From: Floricoccus penangensis
GTDB lineage: Bacteria; Bacillota; Bacilli; Lactobacillales; Streptococcaceae
Length of the DNA stretch: 64,000 nt
Direction of reading: 5' to 3'
Assembly: GCF_001832885.1 (NCBI RefSeq)
Contig: NZ_MKIQ01000027.1
Coordinates: 310,001-374,000, forward strand
Below, piece after piece: positions 17,401 to 24,993 of this stretch; the first letter of the stretch is position 1; each line of letters starts with the position of its first letter. Made by a program: the position numbers and the translations under genes. The notes beneath the pieces are model-generated. The model ran no database searches, was not told the origin of the DNA, and saw only the letters and a list, made by a program, of their open reading frames with translations.

Positions 17401-18727
17401 ACGTGGATTTGAACCTATTGTTGAAGTAGAAGAAATCATCAAAAACGAACCTATTTATACTAAGGACATGCGAAAAAAACATACTTTGTTGATGCCTATG
17501 CTTTCGCCAATCCATCAAGAAGGTTTGATTGATACTGCCTTTAAATCTGCTGGTTATAATGTTGTTGTCTTACCAGATACAAGGGCAAGTATTTCTGCAG
17601 GCTTGAAATTTGTAAATAATGATTCATGCTACCCAGCTATCATTTCTATTGGTCAACTTATTGATGCACTTCAATCAGGTGATTATGATGTAGATAATAC
17701 AAGTGTGATGATGACTCAAACGGGTGGTGGATGCCGTGCGACCAACTATATTCCACTGTTGAGAAAAGCGCTTAAGGATGCTGGTTTTGGACAAGTTCCT
17801 GTTGTCAGTCTTTCAATGGGTAATAAAGGTACTGAGAGCTCAGAAGGCTTCAAGCTTACTATTCCATTAATTACAAGATTTATGATTGCAGCTCTTTATG
17901 GAGATTTGTTTGAACGTCTAGTTTATCGTACACGTCCTTACGAAGTTGAAGAAGGTCAAATTAACGCTCTTCATGAAAAATGGCTAGAGAAAGCTACTAA
18001 GAACGTTAAATCAGGTTCACTTTTTGAATTTAACCGCAATATGAAACGTATAATTCGTGAATTTGATGAAATTCCGTTGCTAGATATTAAAAAGCCTCGC
18101 GTTGGAGTAGTTGGTGAAATTCTAGTGAAGTATTCAAAAACTGCAAATAATGATATTGTTTCTATCATTGAATCAGAAGGAGCGGAAGCTGTGGTTCCTG
18201 ACATTATCGGTTTCATGAATTACTCACTTTATAACCAAATTTGGAAGTCAGATAATATTGGTCAGTCTAAAAAAGCAAAACTTTTTGCCCGTACCCTACT
18301 AAATATTATCAATATGATTGAAAAACCAATGAATAAAGCATTGAAGGAATCTAATCGATTTACTGGTCTTCATTCAATTGATGATTTGGCAAGTGATACT
18401 GAAAAAATCATTTCTATTGGTAATCATACTGGTGAAGGTTGGTTCTTGACTGGTGAAATGATTGAACTATTGCAGGATGGTGTTGATAATATTGTCTGTC
18501 TGCAACCATTCGGATGTTTGCCTAACCATATCGTTGGTAAGGGAATGATTAAGGAACTACGTCGTCAATATCCAAGTGCAAATATTGCACCGATTGACTA
18601 CGATCCGGGTGTCAGTGTCGTTAATCAGCTCAATAGGATTAGATTAATGCTTGCGACTGCCAAAAAGCAACTTAAAAAAGATGAAGAACTTGATGAAGAA
18701 CTTAAAGAAGTAACTTATAATTTATAA
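14438..18727 (+). CDS. 2-hydroxyacyl-CoA dehydratase/activase-type multidomain protein
   Basis: A very large (1429-residue) cytoplasmic Fe-S protein. Two BadF/HgdC-type ASKHA ATPase modules stand in tandem: IDVGSTTVK at about residue 8 with GTCAGGTGAF near 120, and IDAGSTTSK near 322 with ACSSGCGSF near 442. A Cys cluster CGLCENNCK near 604 follows with a downstream Cys (GNRCERG). Then comes a DUF2229-like region and a C-terminal part resembling the dehydratase D component, with conserved Cys in SFGCGLDA, TGGGCRAT and PFGCLPNH. The family couples ATP hydrolysis to low-potential electron transfer; the substrate of this fused form is unknown. The start at 14438 has AAAGGAAA before it; 17 upstream codons in frame lack a ribosome site. 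A divergent TetR gene probably regulates it. Confidence 0.9.
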   Translation: MTYKAGIDVGSTTVKVVVFDQDYNLIFSRYERHFSDVKAATVKVLKELIEEIDDLDLELSITGSGGMGLADVIDVPFIQEVIASTLTIEKFIPQTDVMIELGGEDAKMTFFDGTLEQRMNGTCAGGTGAFIDQMAALLKTDASGVNELAKNYQNIYPIASRCGVFAKTDVQPLLNEGVRKEDIAASIFQAVVNQTIAGLAAGRKIQGNIAFLGGPLYFMSELRRRFIETLNIQPENVVFPENPQLFVAMGAALDDDTERPVRKVTELIHSLENDSSDNLIPQDTLELLFENQEELDEFRERHAKASASYKDINEHHGPAYLGIDAGSTTSKVVLIDEDGNILFDHYGSNNGEPLENVIAVLSRLYKEMPEDVYIAKSAVTGYGEHLLKNALKVDYGEVETMAHYKAADYFQPGVDFILDIGGQDMKAMKIKDGALSSIQLNEACSSGCGSFIETFAHSLKYDVKDFAQVALLTEHPVDLGSRCTVFMNSKVKQVQKEGATVGDISAGLSYSVIKNALYKVIKVKRSEELGEKIVVQGGTFYNEAVLRAFEKISGREVVRPSIAGLMGAYGCALIALENADNQPSEILGLNDLNKFETTKEFVKCGLCENNCKMTLTVFNDGRKFVSGNRCERGVEKAMETKMDKKDKKVNLVDYKYKKLFKYRGIRKKDAINGEIGIPRVLNMYENYPLWHTILSDLGFRVVLSPRSSKELYEQGIETIPSDTVCYPAKLSHGHIMSLINKGIPTIFYPSVLYERQEDATAQNNYNCPIVQSYPEVIKNNVDEIRNGNVNYIHPFINLADVPSMTKNLFEALSDFELTEEEVQKAVVHGFEEHDSFKEDIRKQAEDLLMQVNLNDEKAIVLSGRPYHLDPEINHGIADIMTQEGFHVLTEDSISQLGDVGGLRVVNQWVYHSRLYAAARVVAKNKNLELVQLNSFGCGLDAVTTDQVEEIMAKHNKLYTVLKIDEGSNMGAVRIRLRSLKAAIKERDKRGFEPIVEVEEIIKNEPIYTKDMRKKHTLLMPMLSPIHQEGLIDTAFKSAGYNVVVLPDTRASISAGLKFVNNDSCYPAIISIGQLIDALQSGDYDVDNTSVMMTQTGGGCRATNYIPLLRKALKDAGFGQVPVVSLSMGNKGTESSEGFKLTIPLITRFMIAALYGDLFERLVYRTRPYEVEEGQINALHEKWLEKATKNVKSGSLFEFNRNMKRIIREFDEIPLLDIKKPRVGVVGEILVKYSKTANNDIVSIIESEGAEAVVPDIIGFMNYSLYNQIWKSDNIGQSKKAKLFARTLLNIINMIEKPMNKALKESNRFTGLHSIDDLASDTEKIISIGNHTGEGWFLTGEMIELLQDGVDNIVCLQPFGCLPNHIVGKGMIKELRRQYPSANIAPIDYDPGVSVVNQLNRIRLMLATAKKQLKKDEELDEELKEVTYNL

Positions 18728-18740
18728 AAAAAATAAATTA

Positions 18741-18772
18741 TCTTGGCTTAATTATATTTTGCCAGGATTTTT
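18741..18772 (+). terminator. terminator after the dehydratase/activase gene
   Basis: TCTTGGC (18741-18747) pairs with GCCAGGA (18761-18767) with one G-T pair, and TTTTTG follows. Confidence 0.65.
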
Positions 18773-18940
18773 GTTTATTATGCTCAAATAAAGTTTGATT
18801 TTTCTCAAATTGAGGATTTTATACTTGAGGTAGCTGAAAAAACAGAATTCAGTAGTGAAACTTATGTAGCAAAATTTGAAGATGTCCCACCTGAAAAAGA
18901 AAAAATAAGTTTCTTGGGTTTGATACATTGGGAAGTATAA
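18773..18940 (+). pseudogene. 3' remnant of a lost gene
   Basis: A frame with protein-like composition runs to a TAA at 18938-18940 (FDFSQIEDFILEVAEKTEF, then KFEDVPPEKEKISFLGLIHWEV). It has no ATG and no ribosome site, and its upstream end merges into the terminator hairpin of the preceding gene. It looks like the last ~55 codons of a deleted gene; the family is not recognised. The rest of the gap to 19120 is AT-rich and shows only a likely promoter region for the zinc peptidase. Confidence 0.4.
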
Positions 18941-19120
18941 ATATAATCATTAATAGTCTATACGAGAAAAAGAGTAAATTTTCTTATATAGATTTTTTAT
19001 ATTATAAAATAAGTTTCATGTTGAAAATATTAAGTGAAAATTATGCTAATAAAGTCACTTTTTATTATTTTCCTTGAATTTATGATAAAATTAGATAAGT
19101 AATATACAAAGGAGAATTTT

Positions 19121-20104
19121 ATGCGTTGGGAAGATGAGAAACAGACGAAAAACTTTGAAGACCGCACAAATGATAAGGTTACATCAGGTGGAGATCTGGG
19201 TGACATATTAGGTGGTCTTGGCGGAGGTTCTGGATCAGGTAGAGGAGGAATTGGTTTACCTGGTGGAGGTCTAATTGGAATTATTATTATTATTGCCATG
19301 TTGTTTCTTGGTGGTGGAGACTTAGGAAGTATTTTCGGTGATTTAACAGGAACGAATACTCAGCAACAAACTGCACCTAAAACATCACAAAAATCGAAAA
19401 CAACAATGGGCGATAGCACTGACAGTCGTAAGGCTTTTTCGAGAACAGTATTCCAAATGCTTGATGATTTCTGGGGCCCAGAATCGAAAGAATATGGTAT
19501 TAATTATCAATCTCCAACGTTAGTAATTTATTCTGGTAAAGTTCAAACACCTTTTGGTGTCGCGACAAGTGATATGGGACCATTTTACTCACCATCTGAC
19601 CAAAAAGTTTATTTAGATACAAGTTTCCAAGATGAACTTGCCAATACATATGGTTCAAAAGGTGATTACACTATGGCTTATGTACTTGCTCACGAATTTG
19701 GACATCATATTCAAAATAGAGTTGGACTTGCCTCAGCAATGGGACGTCTCCAACAACAGCTTTCTAAAACTGAATATAATAAATACTCAGTATGTATGGA
19801 ATTGCAGGCAGATTATTACGCAGGTGTTTGGACTAAATACTTAGAAAGTAGAACAACAACAAAAGGTGAAGCGGTCCTTGAACAAGGCGATATTGAAGAA
19901 GCTGTTAAGACAGCATCAGTTATCGGTGATGATTTTATCCAAAAGAAATTTACTGGACAAGTTAATCCAGAGACTTTCACTCATGGGTCAAGTGCAGACC
20001 GTGTAAAATATTTTAATCTTGGCTATAAATATGGCGACCTAGAACATGGCGATGTATTCGCAGATAAAGGATTAAGAAATCCAGTAGGTACACCAACACG
20101 ATAG
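19121..20104 (+). CDS. YpfJ-type neutral zinc metallopeptidase, membrane-anchored
   Basis: A 327-residue protein of the putative neutral zinc metallopeptidase family (Zn_peptidase, PF04228). After a charged start comes a long Gly-rich linker, one hydrophobic membrane segment (LIGIIIIIAMLFLGGG, about residues 50-66) and a Gln/Thr/Ser-rich linker. The catalytic domain carries the zinc site HEFGHH at residues 191-196 and the downstream ELQADYYAG glutamate region. Length is normal for the family. AAAGGAGAA precedes the ATG. Substrates are not known. uvrC starts 19 bases after its stop, so the two are probably co-transcribed. Confidence 0.93.
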   Translation: MRWEDEKQTKNFEDRTNDKVTSGGDLGDILGGLGGGSGSGRGGIGLPGGGLIGIIIIIAMLFLGGGDLGSIFGDLTGTNTQQQTAPKTSQKSKTTMGDSTDSRKAFSRTVFQMLDDFWGPESKEYGINYQSPTLVIYSGKVQTPFGVATSDMGPFYSPSDQKVYLDTSFQDELANTYGSKGDYTMAYVLAHEFGHHIQNRVGLASAMGRLQQQLSKTEYNKYSVCMELQADYYAGVWTKYLESRTTTKGEAVLEQGDIEEAVKTASVIGDDFIQKKFTGQVNPETFTHGSSADRVKYFNLGYKYGDLEHGDVFADKGLRNPVGTPTR

Positions 20105-20123
20105 TCATTAGAAGTAGGTTTAA

Positions 20124-21935
20124 ATGAATTCAACTATAAAAGCCAAATTAGAGTTACTCCCAAATAGTCCAGGATGTTATTTACATAAGGATAAAAATGG
20201 GACAATAATCTATGTTGGTAAAGCGAAGAATTTGAGAAATCGTGTACGCTCTTACTTCAGAGGAAGCCACGATACAAAAACTGAGCTACTAGTAAGTGAA
20301 ATCGTTGATTTTGAATTCATAGTAACGGAGAGTAATATAGAAGCACTTCTTCTTGAAATTAACTTAATTCAAGAGAATATGCCAAAATATAATATTATGT
20401 TAAAGGATGACAAAAGTTATCCTTTTATCAAAATTACAAATGAAAAATATCCACGTCTTTTAATTACTAGACAGGTCAAAAAAGACAATGCAAAATACTT
20501 TGGCCCCTACCCTGATGTAGGAGCCGCAAATGAAATAAAAGGTTTACTTGATAGAATCTTTCCTCTTAGAAAATGTAAAACTTTACCAAATAAGGTTTGT
20601 TTATACTATCATATAAATCAATGCCTCGCTCCATGTGTTTTTGATATTGATCCGCAAGTTTATCGAGATATGACAGATCAGATTGGTCGCTTTTTAAATG
20701 GGGATGATGATAAAATAATTCATGAACTTGAAGACAAGATGAAGGATGCTTCAGAGCAAATGGAATTTGAAAAGGCTGCTGAATATAGGGACTTAATCAA
20801 ACATGTTGGTATTTTAAGAACTAAGCAACGTGTAATCAATCATGATTTGAAAGACCGTGATGTATTTGGATATGCAGTTTTAAATGGTTGGATGTGTGTT
20901 CAGGTTTTCTTTGTTCGACAAGGAAAGTTGATTCAAAGGAATGTAAATATGTTCCCTTATTATAATGATCCAGATGAAGACTTTCTGACATATATCGGTC
21001 AATTCTATCAGGAAGATGAGCATTTTATTCCAAAAGAAATATTCATTCCAAAAGATATAGACGTTCATAGCGTTAAAGTTTTAACTCAGACAGAAGTTAT
21101 TCAACCATCACGTGGTGAGAAGAAACAACTGGTTAATCTGGCGACAAAAAATGCTGAGGTGAGTCTGCAACAAAAATTTGATCTAGCAGAAAAGAATGTT
21201 GAAAAAACAAAAGGAGCAGTTGAAAACCTTGGTGATTTACTTGGAATTCCAACTCCGATAAGGATTGAAGCTTTTGATAATTCAAACATCATGGGTACCA
21301 GTCCTGTATCTGCTATGGTTGTTTTTGAGAACGGGAAACCAAGTAAGAAGGATTATCGCAAGTATAAGATTAAAACTGTCACTGGTCCGGACGACTATGC
21401 TTCAATGCGAGAAGTAATTGAGCGTCGTTATTCAAGGGTGGTTAGTGATAATTTAACTCCACCAGACTTAATCATTATTGATGGTGGTGAGGGCCAGGTG
21501 AACGCGGCTAAGGAAATACTTTATAACAAACTAGGACTTGATATTCCGATAGCTGGACTTGCTAAAAATGATAAGCACCAAACCCATGATATTCTCTTCG
21601 GTGATCCTCTGGAAGTTATTCCTCTAAGTCGTCAAAGCCAAGAGTTTTTCTTACTTCAAAGAATTCAAGATGAAGTCCATAGGTTTGCAATAACTTTCCA
21701 TAGACAGGTCAGAAGTAAAAATTCATTTGCTTCAAAACTTGATGGTATCCCGGGCCTTGGTCCAAAACGTAAACAAAATTTACTCAAGAAGTTTAAGAGT
21801 CTAAAAAATATTCAAAATGCTAGTGTTTATGAAATACATGAAGTAGGTATCCCTATGAAGGTGGCAGAAGAAGTATCTAATGTACTTGCACCTAAGAAAA
21901 AAGAGAACGAAAAGGACAAAAAAGATAATTCATAG
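20124..21935 (+). CDS. uvrC: excinuclease ABC subunit C
   Basis: A 603-residue UvrC that makes the dual incision in nucleotide excision repair with UvrB. Domains in order: GIY-YIG nuclease (residues about 10-95, with the variant order [25 protein letters not shown]), Cys-rich region ([21 protein letters not shown]), UVR UvrB-binding helix pair near 200-230, RNase H-like endonuclease domain ([18 protein letters not shown] and [13 protein letters not shown]), and C-terminal helix-hairpin-helix ([18 protein letters not shown]). The lysine-rich tail is unremarkable. Length is normal. Confidence 0.98.
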   Translation: MNSTIKAKLELLPNSPGCYLHKDKNGTIIYVGKAKNLRNRVRSYFRGSHDTKTELLVSEIVDFEFIVTESNIEALLLEINLIQENMPKYNIMLKDDKSYPFIKITNEKYPRLLITRQVKKDNAKYFGPYPDVGAANEIKGLLDRIFPLRKCKTLPNKVCLYYHINQCLAPCVFDIDPQVYRDMTDQIGRFLNGDDDKIIHELEDKMKDASEQMEFEKAAEYRDLIKHVGILRTKQRVINHDLKDRDVFGYAVLNGWMCVQVFFVRQGKLIQRNVNMFPYYNDPDEDFLTYIGQFYQEDEHFIPKEIFIPKDIDVHSVKVLTQTEVIQPSRGEKKQLVNLATKNAEVSLQQKFDLAEKNVEKTKGAVENLGDLLGIPTPIRIEAFDNSNIMGTSPVSAMVVFENGKPSKKDYRKYKIKTVTGPDDYASMREVIERRYSRVVSDNLTPPDLIIIDGGEGQVNAAKEILYNKLGLDIPIAGLAKNDKHQTHDILFGDPLEVIPLSRQSQEFFLLQRIQDEVHRFAITFHRQVRSKNSFASKLDGIPGLGPKRKQNLLKKFKSLKNIQNASVYEIHEVGIPMKVAEEVSNVLAPKKKENEKDKKDNS

Positions 21936-21977
21936 ATACTATTTAAAAATAAAAATTTTTTTATTCATTTATAATTT

Positions 21978-22003
21978 ATTTTATCCTTAAAAAAGGGTAA
22001 AAT
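21978..22003. promoter_or_regulatory. inverted repeat upstream of pepV
   Basis: ATTTTATCCTT and AAGGGTAAAAT (one G-T pair) form an 11-bp inverted repeat with a 4-base loop, in the 141-base uvrC-pepV gap. There is no T-run after it, so an operator or a weak uvrC terminator are both possible. Confidence 0.35.
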
Positions 22004-22076
22004 AGATTATGTGAATTAGTAGTTCTTTATAAAAATGAAGAGCTTGGATTTGTCATAAAATGAAAAGGAGAAATAC

Positions 22077-23486
22077 ATGTCAGTTAATTTTAAAGAAGAA
22101 ATTGAAAAACGCAAAGATGATATGTTAGAAGATTTATTTACTCTTCTACGCATCAACTCAGAACGTGATGATAGCAAAGCAACTAAGGAAGCTCCATTTG
22201 GACCTGGTCCAGTTAAAGCTCTTGATGCTATTCTAGACATTGCTAAACGAGATGGATATGCAACTAAGAACGTTGATAACTATGCTGGCCATTTTGAATA
22301 TGGTGATGGTGATGAAGTATTAGGAATCTTTGCTCATATGGACGTTGTACCAGCAGGTTCTGGTTGGGATTCAAATCCTTATGAACCAGAAATTCGCGAT
22401 GGTAAAATCTATGCGCGTGGTTCAAGTGATGATAAAGGGCCAACAATGGCATGTTACTATGGATTAAAAGTAATCAAAGAATTAGGACTTCCTGTTTCTA
22501 AAAAAGTAAGATTTGTAATCGGTACAGATGAAGAATCTGGTTGGGGAGATATGGATTATTACTTTGAACATGTTGGTGTTCCAAAACCTGATTTTGGTTT
22601 TTCACCAGATGCTGAATTCCCAATTATCAATGGTGAAAAAGGTAATGTTACTGAATACCTTCACTTTGATGGAATTAATGCTGGAACTTTCCGTTTACAT
22701 TCATTTAATGGTGGACTACGTGAAAACATGGTACCAGAAAGTGCAACTGCAGTAGTAACTTCAATTCTTCCTCTTGAAGATATCCAAGAAGCTTTTGAAA
22801 CATTTAAAAAAGATTTCAAAGTTGGTGGTGAAATCAAAGATTTAGGTGAAGATAAATTTGAAATCACTGTTGTTGGTAAATCAGCACACGGAGCTAGTCC
22901 ACATACTGGTGTTAATGGTGCAACTTACCTTGCTCATTTCCTTTCAGGATATGACTTCCAAGGTGGCCCAGGAGCATTCATCAATATCGCTGGTAAAACT
23001 CTTTTCCAAGATCATGATGGTAAAAAATTAGGTGTTGCTTATACTGATGAAAAAATGGGTGCACTTTCTATGAATGCTGGTGTCTTCAAATTTGATGAAA
23101 ATTCTGATGACAACACAATCGCTCTTAACTTCCGTTTCCCTAAAGGAACAGATGAAAACAAAATCAAAGATGTTCTTGTAAAACTTGATGGAGTTTACAA
23201 AGTAACTTTAACTGAACATATCATGCCTCCTCACTATGTTCCAATGGATGATCCATTGGTTAAAACTCTACTTGATGTATATGAAAAACATACTGGTCAA
23301 GAAGGTTATGAACAAATCATCGGTGGTGGAACATTTGGACGTCTTCTAGAACGTGGTGTAGCATATGGAGCAATGTTCCCTGGATACACAGATACAATGC
23401 ACCAAGCAAACGAATTCGTACCAGTTGACTTCTTAGTAGATGCAGCAGCAATCTATGCAGATGCAATCTATCAATTGATTAAATAA
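22077..23486 (+). CDS. pepV: dipeptidase PepV (M20 family)
   Basis: A 469-residue cytosolic zinc dipeptidase of the lactic acid bacterial PepV type, which cleaves dipeptides and some N-terminal amino acids. The M20 metal ligands are seen as IFAHMDVVPAG (His near residue 87), ARGSSDDKGP (bridging Asp near 119), GTDEESGWGDM (catalytic Glu and ligand Glu near 153), SPDAEFPI and the late MHQANE His. The lid domain SAHGASPHTG is present. AAAGGAGAAAT precedes the ATG. The gene is codon-optimised compared with its neighbours, suggesting strong expression. Confidence 0.97.
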   Translation: MSVNFKEEIEKRKDDMLEDLFTLLRINSERDDSKATKEAPFGPGPVKALDAILDIAKRDGYATKNVDNYAGHFEYGDGDEVLGIFAHMDVVPAGSGWDSNPYEPEIRDGKIYARGSSDDKGPTMACYYGLKVIKELGLPVSKKVRFVIGTDEESGWGDMDYYFEHVGVPKPDFGFSPDAEFPIINGEKGNVTEYLHFDGINAGTFRLHSFNGGLRENMVPESATAVVTSILPLEDIQEAFETFKKDFKVGGEIKDLGEDKFEITVVGKSAHGASPHTGVNGATYLAHFLSGYDFQGGPGAFINIAGKTLFQDHDGKKLGVAYTDEKMGALSMNAGVFKFDENSDDNTIALNFRFPKGTDENKIKDVLVKLDGVYKVTLTEHIMPPHYVPMDDPLVKTLLDVYEKHTGQEGYEQIIGGGTFGRLLERGVAYGAMFPGYTDTMHQANEFVPVDFLVDAAAIYADAIYQLIK

Positions 23487-23493
23487 ACCATCG

Positions 23494-23720
23494 GAGTAGT
23501 AAGGAGACATCTGAAAGGATGTCGAACACTTGCTACTGAAACTCACGGGTTTATCCGTGTTAGTTTCATAGACATCGTAACGAAGTGAAGTACGGAGAAG
23601 GTTCTCCAACGCCCTGCCACTAGAACTAACGACTTTAGTCGTTTAAGTCCTATGGACAGCGTAATAAGAAGAAGATAGGTGATTTTGCGACTGAATAAGG
23701 AGTAAAAGTACGACCTAACT
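23494..23720 (+). ncRNA. structured RNA of unknown class between pepV and a membrane protein gene
   Basis: This stretch is visibly richer in G and C than all surrounding non-coding DNA and has no long open frame. It can form several nested or adjacent hairpins: GTAGTAAG with CTTGCTAC (23496-23534) enclosing GACATC/GATGTC; TGAAACT-CACGG with CCGTG-TT-AGTTTCA (23536-23570); GGAGA/TCTCC (about 23597-23610); a long bulged stem from CCACTAG (about 23617) to CTATGG (about 23655) with AACGAC/GTCGTT at its tip; and TAGGT/ACCTA (about 23678-23718). An intrinsic terminator follows. It does not look like RNase P RNA, tmRNA, 4.5S or 6S RNA by their landmark sequences. It could be a trans-acting RNA, a 3'-UTR element of pepV or a riboswitch for the downstream genes. 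Confidence 0.6.
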
Positions 23721-23733
23721 TTTCAATATTATT

Positions 23734-23764
23734 AAAAGCAAGACCAATTTGGTCTTGCTTTTTT
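23734..23764 (+). terminator. strong terminator after the structured RNA
   Basis: AAAAGCAAGACC pairs perfectly with GGTCTTGCTTTT around an AATTT loop, with a run of Ts to 23764. It ends the pepV/structured-RNA transcript. Confidence 0.9.
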
Positions 23765-23839
23765 ATATTATAATGTATAATTTATGTTAAAATAATAATA
23801 TAAAGGTTTTAAAAATATGAAAATGAAAAAGGAGAAATT

Positions 23840-24364
23840 ATGAAAGAAGAGTCCTATAATGATTTAGAAAATGATAAAGAATTAAAAGAAGATATAAATT
23901 CGATTTTGAAAAGCCAACAAGTTGAGAATATAAAAATTGTACATGTATATGAAGATTCTAACCAAGTTCCTGAAGATATAAAGGGCTGGAATTGGGGAGC
24001 ATTTGGATTAACTCTTTATTGGTCGATTGGTAATAAAGTTTATTTGGGATTGTTAATCTTACTTTCAATGGTACCTTACGCTGGATTTGTATTTGCTATT
24101 GTATGGAAAATTGTAATCGCAGCTAAAGGGAATGAATGGGCGTGGAAAGCAGGAAAGTATAAATCCGTCGAAGAATATAAAAAAGTACAAGAATCTTGGA
24201 AAATGCCCGGAATAGTTGCATTTATTCTTGGAATTTTAAGTATTTTTATCGTATTTTTATTTCTTATATTTTTTATGGCTATATTTTTTTCAATAATAAA
24301 TTCTTATAATTCAAACATTGGGAATACAGGTATATACGATTCAACAGATACTTACAAGTTTTAA
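23840..24364 (+). CDS. DUF2628-like membrane protein, paralog 1
   Basis: A 174-residue protein: an acidic N-terminal tail (about 40 residues), a short VHVYEDSNQVPEDIKGWNWGAFGLTLYWSIGN module, then three to four membrane helices with the conserved KGNEWAWKAGKYKSVEEYKKVQESW segment between the second and third. This W-rich layout fits the DUF2628/YqaE-like group of small membrane proteins of unknown function. The next gene encodes a close paralog. AAAAAGGAGAAATT precedes the ATG. Whether the upstream structured RNA affects it is open, since a terminator and an AT-rich promoter-like region lie between. Confidence 0.7.
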   Translation: MKEESYNDLENDKELKEDINSILKSQQVENIKIVHVYEDSNQVPEDIKGWNWGAFGLTLYWSIGNKVYLGLLILLSMVPYAGFVFAIVWKIVIAAKGNEWAWKAGKYKSVEEYKKVQESWKMPGIVAFILGILSIFIVFLFLIFFMAIFFSIINSYNSNIGNTGIYDSTDTYKF

Positions 24365-24456
24365 TTTGAAATATATTATTACTAAATATGGATATAATAA
24401 ATTTATAGTGATATAATTAGGAATGTGTAATAAAATATAAAAATTGGAGATTAATT

Positions 24457-24948
24457 ATGGAAGAAGAAAACTTAAAAAATAAAGATCAAATTATCGAGGA
24501 AAATTTAGATTTATCAAAAGAAAGTTTTGATACTGAAGAAAATTTTGATTTACCAAACGAAACTAAAGTAATACATGTTTATGAAAATAGTAATGAAGTA
24601 CCTGAAGAGATAAAAGGTTGGAGCTGGGGAGCATTTGGACTAACTTTTTATTGGTCAATTGGTAATAAAGTTTATTTAGGGTTGTTAATTTTATTAGCTG
24701 GAGTACCTGTAATTGGTTGGATCTTTGCAATAATTTGGAAAATTGTCATGGGACTTAAAGGAAATGAATGGGCATGGAAGAATGGAAGTTATAAATCTCT
24801 TGAAGAATATAAAAAAGTTCAAGATTCATGGAAAGTTCCAGGAATTGTAGCATTTGCATTTGCAATCATTGGGGTTGTTGCATGTATAATTTTCTTTATT
24901 TTCTTTGCTGCAATGGCATCTACTATCTATAATTATGATACTTATTAA
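24457..24948 (+). CDS. DUF2628-like membrane protein, paralog 2
   Basis: A 163-residue tandem paralog of the preceding gene. The shared core starts at VIHVYENSNEVPEEIKGWSWGAFGL and continues through WSIGNKVYLGLLILL, KGNEWAWKNGSYKSLEEYKKVQ and SWKVPGIVAF. Most of the core is identical, while the N- and C-terminal tails differ. Duplication within the locus is therefore clear. It has its own ribosome site (TTGGAGATT) and is separated from the first copy by 92 bases, perhaps with its own promoter. The function is unknown. Confidence 0.7.
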   Translation: MEEENLKNKDQIIEENLDLSKESFDTEENFDLPNETKVIHVYENSNEVPEEIKGWSWGAFGLTFYWSIGNKVYLGLLILLAGVPVIGWIFAIIWKIVMGLKGNEWAWKNGSYKSLEEYKKVQDSWKVPGIVAFAFAIIGVVACIIFFIFFAAMASTIYNYDTY

Positions 24949-24970
24949 AAATGCCTAAAGGCATTTTTTT
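24947..24970 (+). terminator. terminator overlapping the stop of paralog 2
   Basis: AAAAATGCC, loop TAAA, GGCATTTTT plus further Ts. The stem begins inside the stop codon of the membrane protein gene. Confidence 0.85.
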
Positions 24971-24993
24971 ATGAATAAATAGAATGAGGATAT

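Noticed and set aside
19030-19299. Pro-rich minus-strand frame opposite the zinc peptidase
   Set aside because: The Pro-rich sequence is only the reverse of the Gly-rich linker codons of the peptidase.
22350-22400. tRNA-like GGATTCAAATCC string
   Set aside because: It lies inside the well-supported pepV coding region and no acceptor or anticodon stem can be formed around it.
23494-23720. RNase P RNA, tmRNA or 4.5S RNA
   Set aside because: None of the landmark sequences (RNase P GAGGAAAGTCC, a tmRNA tag frame, the SRP GGAAGCA loop region) is present.
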